Assembly: GCA_001771575.1 (NCBI GenBank)
Contig: MEUD01000001.1
Coordinates: 124,001 to 188,000, forward strand
Direction: 5' to 3'
From: a candidate division WOR-1 bacterium RIFOXYB2_FULL_45_9
GTDB taxonomy: Bacteria; Margulisbacteria; WOR-1; O2-12-FULL-45-9; XYB2-FULL-48-7
Length of the DNA: 64,000 nucleotides
Part shown: positions 32,083 to 39,887 of the stretch, piece by piece
Numbering within the stretch: position 1 is the stretch's first letter
Layout of the letters: each line of letters starts with the position of its first letter
Notes under the pieces: generated by a model
Database searches by the model: none
What the model was told of the DNA's origin: nothing
What the model saw: the letters and a program-made list of their open reading frames with translations, nothing else
Translations under genes and position numbers: made by a program

Positions 32083-32748
32083 TTGATGATCTTCAATAAA
32101 ATCGGACAAAAAGCCTATCGGGTCGGACTCCTGACTTGCGGGATCATGTCGGTGGCCGGTTGCGTGAAACAACCGACAAAATATGATCTTATTGTTAATG
32201 AAATTAACGCGTTGATCCCACAACGGCCGGTGTCGGTTGTCGCCGATTACAGGACCGGCGATTGCCGCGGCTACTATTCAACCAGCAGCCACCAGGTTGT
32301 AATCGAGGGGGGCGTTCGGGCCAACGGTCCGGATACGATCGTTCATGAGATGGGCCATGCTGTCTTTAGGGTCCTGACCCATTTCGATCCGCGGACTGGC
32401 AGGTCGCAAGATGAACTTTGGAGGAAGATATACGCTTTTTCCCTGACCGCCAACAACTTCGAACTGGTCAGAGATTCAAGGTACAGAGGCGAGCTCAAGA
32501 TCTGTTACGGCCGGATCGAAAGGAATAAGATCGGCCATCCGTGGGAGAACGAAAGCGAATTGTTTGCCAGCTCGTTTATGGTTTATCGTCAGTATCCCGA
32601 TGAATTTGTTGAAAAGATCACTGCTCGCGAGGCAAGCCGTGAGAACCGCGCGTTTGGCCGTTTGGTTTTTGTTTATTTAAGGGATAAAGTATTTAACGGA
32701 CGGACCTTCTCCAAAACAGATCCGTTTAAACATGATAAGATCGATTAA
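32083..32748 (+). CDS. Putative lipoprotein with HExxH metallopeptidase-like motif
   Basis: Lipobox SVAGC; TIVHEMGHAVFRVL; NESELFASSF downstream acidic motif. Confidence 0.6.
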   Translation: MMIFNKIGQKAYRVGLLTCGIMSVAGCVKQPTKYDLIVNEINALIPQRPVSVVADYRTGDCRGYYSTSSHQVVIEGGVRANGPDTIVHEMGHAVFRVLTHFDPRTGRSQDELWRKIYAFSLTANNFELVRDSRYRGELKICYGRIERNKIGHPWENESELFASSFMVYRQYPDEFVEKITAREASRENRAFGRLVFVYLRDKVFNGRTFSKTDPFKHDKID

Positions 32749-33953
32749 TAATAATCGACCGCGTTCCGCATTTTGAATAATTGGTGGTCTTGAGGGACGA
32801 ACCGTCCACCCCTGACTTCTAATAAATTGCGGGAGACGATCTGATCGCTTTCCATCCCAGGATAAACCCCGAACTTTCCTTCCAGCATAAAGCCGAAGAT
32901 CGCGTCGCCGTAGCGCAGGCCGAGGATACGGTCCATGACGTGGGCGACGCCGCCGCGGATGGCGTGGCCGCAGTTCTGATAGCGATATTCAAACCCTTTG
33001 GTGTGCTTTTCCAGGATGGAGTGGACATATTCGCCTATCCCGCCAAGCTGTTCGTTGCCAAAGGAGTCTTTTTTCTTCGGCATTTCGTGCCGGGCTTTGA
33101 CCATGGCGTATTTTGGGTCGGCGATCACAGTTTCCAGCATTTTCTGGTGTTTTTGATTGATGGCGTCCGGGTAGCGGGTATCGAATAGCCGTGCCCCTTC
33201 GGAGACGACGACGATGCAGTGCTGTTTCTTGGCGATCGATTTTTCCACCTGTTTAATGACTGTTTCCATATCAAGCACCTCTTCCGGGAGGAGGGTGACT
33301 TCGGCTCCGCCGGCGATTCCGGCCCAGAGGGCGACCCAACCGGCGTGCCGGCCCATGACTTCAATGACGAAACAGCGGTTGTGCGATTCGGCGGTCGTCC
33401 GGCAGTTTTCGATAAAGTGGACCGATTCTTCGACCGATGATTCAAAGCCATAGGTCATCTCGGTCCCAAAAACGTCGTTATCCATTGTTTTGGGTGCGCC
33501 AAACATCGGGAAGGAGTATTGCTGGCCTAGCTTTCCGGCCGCGCCAAGGGTGTCATCGCCGCCTAAAACGACCAAGCAATCGAGACCGAGCTTTTTGATA
33601 TTGGCCATGGCCGTTTCCGGCATTTTGGCTTCGAGGTTTGCTTTGGAAAAGATGTTGGTGCGGGACGACCTCAGAATGGTCCCGGCAACGCTGAACGATT
33701 CTTCAATATCAATGAGGTCCAGCGGTTTGATAATCTTATTAAGCTCTTTTTCCGGGTCGCGAGTGAGCGCTTTCCACCCTTCGAGCAGACCGACCAGTTC
33801 CATTTTCTCACCGGCCGGAAGGGTTTGGTTGGCCTGGCTGATCCGCCGCAGGAGGCCGACAATGACCGCGTTGTGTCCCGCGCAGTCGCCCCCGCCGGTC
33901 AAAATCCCAATCTTCTTAATATTGATTTCTTTTCCCTGATATTTTACTTTCAT
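32745..33953 (-). CDS. Phosphofructokinase with PPi-type signature
   Basis: GGGDCAGHNAVI, LGGDDTLGAA (Asp) and APKTMDND (Lys) as in PPi-dependent PFKs. Confidence 0.88.
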   Translation of the reverse strand: MKVKYQGKEINIKKIGILTGGGDCAGHNAVIVGLLRRISQANQTLPAGEKMELVGLLEGWKALTRDPEKELNKIIKPLDLIDIEESFSVAGTILRSSRTNIFSKANLEAKMPETAMANIKKLGLDCLVVLGGDDTLGAAGKLGQQYSFPMFGAPKTMDNDVFGTEMTYGFESSVEESVHFIENCRTTAESHNRCFVIEVMGRHAGWVALWAGIAGGAEVTLLPEEVLDMETVIKQVEKSIAKKQHCIVVVSEGARLFDTRYPDAINQKHQKMLETVIADPKYAMVKARHEMPKKKDSFGNEQLGGIGEYVHSILEKHTKGFEYRYQNCGHAIRGGVAHVMDRILGLRYGDAIFGFMLEGKFGVYPGMESDQIVSRNLLEVRGGRFVPQDHQLFKMRNAVDYY

Positions 33954-33970
33954 GTGACTGCGTTCCTTTC

Positions 33971-34951
33971 TTAAGCTTTACCCGCCGACCCCAACACATT
34001 GGTGTTCTTGGCGACGATCAGCTTCTTCAGTTCTTCGCGCGCCGGTCCCAGGTATTTCCGCGGGTCGAATTCGGAAGGGCTTTCGGCGAAAACCTTTCTG
34101 ATCATCGCGGTCATAACGAGGCGGCCATCGCTGTCGATGTTGATCTTGCAAACTGCTGACTTGGCCGCTTTGCGAAGCTGGTCTTCGGGGATGCCGACCG
34201 CGTTATCCATCTTGCCGCCGAATTTGTTGATCATGGCGACATATTCCTGAACGACGGAAGAAGCGCCGTGCAGGACGATCGGAAAACCGGGTAAGCGTTT
34301 TTCACATTCTTCTAAAATATCAAAGCGGAGCGGGGGGACCGATTCACCCGGTTTGACCTTGAACTTATAAGCGCCGTGGGAGGTACCGATCGAGATCGCC
34401 AGCGAATCGACGCCGGTCCGTTTCACAAAATCTTCGACTTGGGCGGGGTCGGTGTAGGTGTGATGTTCCGCTTTAACGTCGTCTTCAATTCCGGCCAGGA
34501 CCCCGAGCTCGCCTTCGACCGTAACGTCGAACTGATGAGCGTAGTCGACAACTTGTTTGGTCAGCTTGATGTTGTCTTCATAAGTGTGGCTTGAGCCGTC
34601 GATCATGACCGAAGAAAAACCGTAGTCAATGCATGATTTGCATAGTTCAAAAGTGTCTCCGTGGTCAAGGTGGAGGCAGATCGGAATATTGCTCTTCAGG
34701 TCCTTTCGGCACATTTCAACCGCTCCCTGGGCCATGTAGCGGAGGAGTGTCTGGTTGGCGTATTTCCTGGCCCCGCTGCTGACCTGGATAATAACCGGGG
34801 AATTGCTCTCCGCACAGCCGCCGATGATCGCCTGGAGCTGTTCCATATTATTAAAATTATAAGCGGGGACGGCGTACTTTCCCTCCATCGCTTTTTTGAA
34901 CATTTCTTTGCTGTTGACCAATCCTAATTCTTCATATAAACGCTTTGCCAT
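33971..34951 (-). CDS. fba: Class II fructose-bisphosphate aldolase
   Basis: AYNFNNMEQLQAI, CLHLDHGDTFELCKSCIDYGFSSVMIDGS, VLHGASSV. Confidence 0.93.
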   Translation of the reverse strand: MAKRLYEELGLVNSKEMFKKAMEGKYAVPAYNFNNMEQLQAIIGGCAESNSPVIIQVSSGARKYANQTLLRYMAQGAVEMCRKDLKSNIPICLHLDHGDTFELCKSCIDYGFSSVMIDGSSHTYEDNIKLTKQVVDYAHQFDVTVEGELGVLAGIEDDVKAEHHTYTDPAQVEDFVKRTGVDSLAISIGTSHGAYKFKVKPGESVPPLRFDILEECEKRLPGFPIVLHGASSVVQEYVAMINKFGGKMDNAVGIPEDQLRKAAKSAVCKINIDSDGRLVMTAMIRKVFAESPSEFDPRKYLGPAREELKKLIVAKNTNVLGSAGKA

Positions 34952-34968
34952 AATAAAAATCCCCTTTC

Positions 34969-34983
34969 GTTAACTTTGTTAAC
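34969..34983. promoter_or_regulatory. Inverted repeat GTTAAC-TTT-GTTAAC overlapping the presumed fba transcription start
   Basis: Directly adjacent to a minus-strand CATAAT -10 (34984-34989). Confidence 0.5.
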
Positions 34984-35037
34984 ATTATGATGGTTTATTT
35001 TAGCATAAGTGATGAAATTGAGCCAGATTCTTGATCA

Positions 35038-35994
35038 TTGCTCGTGAAATTCAGGCGGAGAAAGATCGATAAAAAGTTAATGGCACCTGTAACAACAAAT
35101 TCGATCGCGTTTATCAGGCCCAGGACTTTTCTGGGGGCTGTTCGTTTGACGGGAGCGGATAAGTTAGCCGTTCCGGGCAAGTACCTGGCCTCGGCCCGGA
35201 ACGGTTTCTTGCGGCTAAAAGAGCTTCAGCCAAATACGAAATTGGGGGATCGGCCTATATTTCTCTGCTCCAACCATGGAGAAGCGTTCGGCCAGCTCGC
35301 TTTCGCGTATTTGGCCGGCAAATTGAAGCCAGGATCGGCCTTGCTTCATTTTGACGCTCATCATGATCTGATGGGACTTACCAGGATCAAGCCGTTTCCT
35401 TCTGATCCTCAAGCCGCGCTGGCCGCTTCTTACGATGACGCCGGTTTTATTCACCCTCTTTTTTTTCATGGGTTGGTTTCTCGCTATCTTTGGGTTTTAC
35501 CTCAGGGGGTTGATAGAGTAAATATGGACCAATATCTGAAATATTTTGCCGGTTTGCCTCATAATCCTTTTCCGATCACCGCTGACTTGTTCCCTCCGAC
35601 AAGAGCCGGTTTTCCTTATCCGGTTAACAGGGAGGGATCAATTCCTTTGCCGTGCCGGCCAAAGCAGGCTGTAGTTTTGGAAGTAGTGCTGGCCGCGGAA
35701 TTGGAGGAAAGGACCCGCCGGCTTAAGGAAGAAATTGTTTTAGATTTCGATCTGGATTATTTTGGAAGCGTGAACTCGCAATTTGGCGATGAATTGGCTC
35801 CGGAGATCGCCGGGTTCTTTCCGAGCGATCCGCTTCTTGGGGTGAGCCAGTCCGTCCAATTATTAATGCGGTCGCGGATCAGGCCGGCGGCCTGTGTGAT
35901 GGCGATGTCGCCGGAGTATTTTTCCCGGCCGGAAAGGTTAAGTGACACGGCGGCCGTTTTAGCTCAAGGCTTGATGAATTTGGCTAATATTTAA
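35038..35994 (+). CDS. UPF0489-like protein
   Basis: LLHFDAHHDLMGL, VLDFDLDYFGSVNS; start (TTG 35038 or GTG 35044) uncertain. Confidence 0.65.
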   Translation: MLVKFRRRKIDKKLMAPVTTNSIAFIRPRTFLGAVRLTGADKLAVPGKYLASARNGFLRLKELQPNTKLGDRPIFLCSNHGEAFGQLAFAYLAGKLKPGSALLHFDAHHDLMGLTRIKPFPSDPQAALAASYDDAGFIHPLFFHGLVSRYLWVLPQGVDRVNMDQYLKYFAGLPHNPFPITADLFPPTRAGFPYPVNREGSIPLPCRPKQAVVLEVVLAAELEERTRRLKEEIVLDFDLDYFGSVNSQFGDELAPEIAGFFPSDPLLGVSQSVQLLMRSRIRPAACVMAMSPEYFSRPERLSDTAAVLAQGLMNLANI

Positions 35995-36733
35995 CGATCT
36001 TGGCGAAATTGTCGGCTTTTAAGCTCGCGCCGCCGACCAGCCCGCCGTCAATATCAGCCTGGGACATCAGGATTTTGATGTTATCTGGGGTGACCGACCC
36101 GCCGTAAAGGATCCGGACTTCATCGGCCGTTGCCTGATCAAAAAGTTCAACGATCAGTTTGCGGATAAAGGCGTGGACTTCCTGGGCCTGTTCCGGCGAA
36201 GCGGTCTTGCCTGTTCCGATCGCCCAGACCGGTTCATAGGCGACGACTGTTTTGCCCATCTGTTCTTTCGGCAACCCATTTAAACTCCCTTTGATCTGGG
36301 TTTCAATGACCTGCAAGGTCTTATTTCCTTCGCGTTCCGCCAAAGTTTCCCCAACGCAAACGATAGGCAAAAGCCCATGTTTGTGAGCGGCATTAAGTTT
36401 CTTGTTGACTGTAGCGTCGGTTTCCCCGAAAAATTGCCGTCGTTCCGAATGGCCGATAATCACGTAAGTAGCGCCGACCGATTTCAGCATTCCGCCTGAA
36501 ACCTCGCCGGTAAAAGCCCCTTTGTCTTCCCAGAACATATCCTGGCCGCCGACCATGACGACCGAGTCGCGCAGGGTGTCGGCCACCTGGCTGATGGCGG
36601 TAAAGGGGGGGCAAACTAAAATATCCCGGTCGTTAACCTCCGCGACTAAATTTTTCAGATCGATTGCTAATTTGACTGATTCCTGGGAGATAGTGTTCAT
36701 TTTCCAGTTGCCGGCCAAGAGAGGTTTACGCAT
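35984..36733 (-). CDS. tpiA: Triosephosphate isomerase
   Basis: LAGNWKMNTISQESV, AYEPVWAIGTGKTASPEQAQEVH, GGSVTPDN. Confidence 0.95.
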   Translation of the reverse strand: MRKPLLAGNWKMNTISQESVKLAIDLKNLVAEVNDRDILVCPPFTAISQVADTLRDSVVMVGGQDMFWEDKGAFTGEVSGGMLKSVGATYVIIGHSERRQFFGETDATVNKKLNAAHKHGLLPIVCVGETLAEREGNKTLQVIETQIKGSLNGLPKEQMGKTVVAYEPVWAIGTGKTASPEQAQEVHAFIRKLIVELFDQATADEVRILYGGSVTPDNIKILMSQADIDGGLVGGASLKADNFAKIVKY

Positions 36734-36761
36734 GATTAATTGCTCCTATATTTATTTTTAA

Positions 36762-36779
36762 CCGAGAATTTATTCTCGG
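36762..36779 (-). promoter_or_regulatory. Hairpin near the predicted 5' end of tpiA mRNA
   Basis: CCGAGAAT-TT-ATTCTCGG, just downstream of minus-strand TATAAT (36790-36795). Confidence 0.55.
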
Positions 36780-36825
36780 GTTTTGTTCCATTATATCCGA
36801 GAGTTAAAGGATTGTAAAATGCTTG

Positions 36826-37455
36826 TTAATCAACGACCGCTTCGATCGGCAGGGGCGTATATCTTGTCGACCGCCCGGCCCCTTCGCTTTGGACCAGGTT
36901 TTTATTAACCAGCAGGGTTAATTCGATGTGGGCGGTTTTATGTGACACGTCAAACGCTTCCCGGTACTCCCGATTGGTGATACTGCCGTGCTCGGTGATG
37001 ATCTGCATCGACCGGAGCTGACGTTTGTTTAGTCCTTTGCCGGACCAGGGGGAAGCCAGGGCCCTGACTTCCTGCTCTTCGGCCGGCCGGGAGATGTTGG
37101 CGTCGCGGATATAGCAGATATCATCCGTTCGGTATGGTTTATCCTCTCCTTCTTGGACGTGCAGGACGACGATCTTTTTTTCGAAACGATCGACCACTTC
37201 CACGGTGACGTTGATGGGTGGCTGGCAGTGAGTTTTCGCGATGTTTTTTATCCAGTTGTCAAAATCTTCGCGGAGGGCGACGCCGAGGAGGTGTTTGCTT
37301 TTGTCGTCGAGACCGTAAATGATCTTCCCGCCGTCAGCGTTGGAGAAACCGACCAGTTCTCTGGCGATATCGTCCTCTGACGGGACATTTTTTTCAAATT
37401 CTACCGACGGGCCTTCTCCCTGGATCAAGAGTCTTAGAATATCTTCCCAGGTCAT
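36826..37455 (-). CDS. AlbA_2/Schlafen-type putative DNA-binding domain protein
   Basis: EGPSVEFEKNVPSEDDIARELVGFSNADGGKIIYGLDDKSKHLLGV; C-terminal winged-helix-like region; start reassigned to MTWEDILRLL. Confidence 0.75.
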   Translation of the reverse strand: MTWEDILRLLIQGEGPSVEFEKNVPSEDDIARELVGFSNADGGKIIYGLDDKSKHLLGVALREDFDNWIKNIAKTHCQPPINVTVEVVDRFEKKIVVLHVQEGEDKPYRTDDICYIRDANISRPAEEQEVRALASPWSGKGLNKRQLRSMQIITEHGSITNREYREAFDVSHKTAHIELTLLVNKNLVQSEGAGRSTRYTPLPIEAVVD

Positions 37456-37491
37456 GGTAGAGCATAATACCATATGTTATAATCGCAAGCA
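37456..37491. promoter_or_regulatory. Divergent back-to-back extended -10 promoters in 36 nt
   Basis: Minus TGGTATTAT (37472-37464), plus TGTTATAAT (37475-37483); each 8 nt from its ATG. Confidence 0.65.
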
Positions 37492-38142
37492 ATGTTTTGG
37501 CAATCACTGCTCGATCTGATCTTTCCGCCCCGCTGTGAGGTCTGTAAAAAAGCGGGGAGCGAGGCGCTTTGCCCTGAATGTTTTAACCAGGTCTCTTTCA
37601 TGAAACCGGCGCTGGGGATCTATTCGGCGACCAAATACGCCGGCGTCATCAGGCATGCCATTCAACGGTTAAAATTCGCTAAACGCCGCCGGCTGGCGGA
37701 ACCGCTTGGCGTCCTGCTGGTCAAATATGTCAGCCATACCCCGGTCCTTAACATGAGAGAGATCGACACCCTGGTCCCGGTCCCGCTCCATCCCCGCAGG
37801 CATAAACTGCGCGGTTTTAACCAGGCCGAGCTTTTGGCCGGTTCATTAGCTAAATATTACGACACCCCGACGATTAATGCCCTGGCGCGGGTCAAAGAGA
37901 CTTCTCCCCAATTCGATCTGCCGCGCGATGCCAGGCTGGTGAACGTCAAAGGGGCGTTTAAAGTGGCGGAGCCGCGGTCGGTTTACAATAAAAGAATATT
38001 GTTGGTGGATGATATATATACTACCGGGGCGACGATTGCTGAATGTTCCAGGAGCCTGATGATCGCCGGGGCCAGGCGGGTTGAAGTCCTGACCCTTTCA
38101 AGGGCGATAAACGATATGGACTCACCACTGCTTAAAAATTAA
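37492..38142 (+). CDS. comFC: ComF-family amidophosphoribosyltransferase-like protein
   Basis: FPPRCEVCKKAGSEALCPEC; VPVPLHPRRHKLRGFNQAELLAGSLA; LLVDDIYTTGATI. Confidence 0.9.
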   Translation: MFWQSLLDLIFPPRCEVCKKAGSEALCPECFNQVSFMKPALGIYSATKYAGVIRHAIQRLKFAKRRRLAEPLGVLLVKYVSHTPVLNMREIDTLVPVPLHPRRHKLRGFNQAELLAGSLAKYYDTPTINALARVKETSPQFDLPRDARLVNVKGAFKVAEPRSVYNKRILLVDDIYTTGATIAECSRSLMIAGARRVEVLTLSRAINDMDSPLLKN

Positions 38143-38153
38143 CCACGTAAATC

Positions 38154-39410
38154 CTACGGGTTTGTAAAAGTTCCCGTCAAGGCCATTTGCAATATAGCTC
38201 GCTCGGAGCGGAGAAAATCCCGCACCGAGTCCAAATATTTATAGACCGTATCTTTGTTAGCCGCAGCAACCGACGGCAGAGGGCCAAGGCTGGAAAAGTA
38301 AAGATTGGCCGCGGTATAGGTCGAGCTAAGAGAGGTGTAAGCGCTGTTCACCCGATCAAGCTCGGTTTGAAGCAGATTTTTCCAAGGGACAGTATTAGTA
38401 TCATTAGGCGCTGTCCAGACCAGCCTTTGCATTTCATTCGCTTCATCGCGCATAGCGTCGGCTAGGTTGTTCAATGACGGAGCGAGGTCGTAAGTAAAGG
38501 CATTTTTAACGTGCCAGGCGTTGAATTGGTTCTTAAGCTGGTCTGCTGCGCCGGTTAGCGTGTTCTTTGCCCAGGTTCCCCAGGAGTAAGCTTGAGCGAC
38601 CGCTCCGACCCCGGTCAGGAGGCCACTGGTTGCCAGGTTGCCAAAAGTGTTGGAGGCCAGTTCCAGCGCGCCCAACCCCGCGTCCTGCGCGTAATCGCTT
38701 GGACTGGTCGGACCAAATAGGGCGCCGCAACTGACGATCAGTTTCGCCATCTCCTGGTCAAAATCAACGGATGAACTTGGGTTCTTCATTTTAGTGTACT
38801 CATTTGCCAGCGAGCGGAGCATTAATGCGCGCTCATATCGGCCAATTATCCAGGCGGGAGCCGCGTTGCGGACATTGGTGCTGCGAACGCCTACCGGCTG
38901 GATCCGGACAACGTAAAGCTCTCTTGATTCATTCCTGGTTGGCTTTCCTTTGGTATCGGCCATGGCGTTATATTTATATTTTGTCACCGGCATTGGCTGG
39001 TTCAAAGGGATCCGCCAGGTCCCGTAATTGTTATACTTGCCGGTCCTGGTGTTACTCCCCTTGATGCTGTTTCCTCCACCTCCTGGTATCCAGGACCAGG
39101 AACTAAAATTATAGGCCTCAACACCGAAAGAGACCGCGCATGGATAACCAGTTGTTCTTGAGTCGTCTTTGCTTTGCCAGTTTACATTTATGTCCGGGTC
39201 TTTGCCGACATTGACCCAGTTGCAGACCTTGGGAGGGCTTGTGACCCACCAGGTGATCGAAGCGGTCGAGCTGACCGGCGAATCGACGATCGCCTTGGTC
39301 TCGCAGACAGTTCCGATCACTTCGGAGACCGCGAGGGCCGGCATTGTTAGGGACAAAGAAGAGAGGAGTATTGTTGCAATAATGTTTTTCATTTTTTTGC
39401 CTCCAGACAA
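38154..39410 (-). CDS. Secreted protein of unknown function (about 412-418 aa)
   Basis: Signal peptide MKNIIATILLSSLSLTMPALA; SD TGGAGG; no family recognised. Confidence 0.75.
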   Translation of the reverse strand: MSGGKKMKNIIATILLSSLSLTMPALAVSEVIGTVCETKAIVDSPVSSTASITWWVTSPPKVCNWVNVGKDPDINVNWQSKDDSRTTGYPCAVSFGVEAYNFSSWSWIPGGGGNSIKGSNTRTGKYNNYGTWRIPLNQPMPVTKYKYNAMADTKGKPTRNESRELYVVRIQPVGVRSTNVRNAAPAWIIGRYERALMLRSLANEYTKMKNPSSSVDFDQEMAKLIVSCGALFGPTSPSDYAQDAGLGALELASNTFGNLATSGLLTGVGAVAQAYSWGTWAKNTLTGAADQLKNQFNAWHVKNAFTYDLAPSLNNLADAMRDEANEMQRLVWTAPNDTNTVPWKNLLQTELDRVNSAYTSLSSTYTAANLYFSSLGPLPSVAAANKDTVYKYLDSVRDFLRSERAILQMALTGTFTNP

Positions 39411-39517
39411 AGCTTACTTTAACATTATGGAAATGCAAGCGGTATTTATGCTTTATGATGTTAGTATAAGTTGAGCTTAAGGCTGTTATTTGCTACAATT
39501 GCCGCAGGAGGAAAATC

Positions 39518-39880
39518 ATGCAACTAACTATCACCGGACATGGATTGGAAATGAGCCAGCCTTTGAAGGATTACGTCAACGAAAAGGCGGCCAAATTTGA
39601 AGAGTTTTTCGGCAATATTCAAAAAACAGAAGTCGTTTTGGACGCCCGCTCCAACGCCAACGCCGATCAGCGGCAGGTCGCTGAATTCAGGGTTTGGGCG
39701 GCCGGACATAAGATGATCATGGCGACCGAAGCGGGCCGCGACATGTACACCGCGATCGATCTGGCGGCCGACGAGGTCAAACGCCAGCTGGAAAAACATA
39801 AGGAAATGATCGTTAAAGAGCACCGCCGCCAGGGAACAAAACTGAAACAGCTTTCCCGGGAAATACCCGCGTCAGAATAA
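39518..39880 (+). CDS. hpf: Ribosome hibernation promoting factor (short form)
   Basis: [61 protein letters not shown]. Confidence 0.92.
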   Translation: MQLTITGHGLEMSQPLKDYVNEKAAKFEEFFGNIQKTEVVLDARSNANADQRQVAEFRVWAAGHKMIMATEAGRDMYTAIDLAADEVKRQLEKHKEMIVKEHRRQGTKLKQLSREIPASE

Positions 39881-39887
39881 TAACCGC

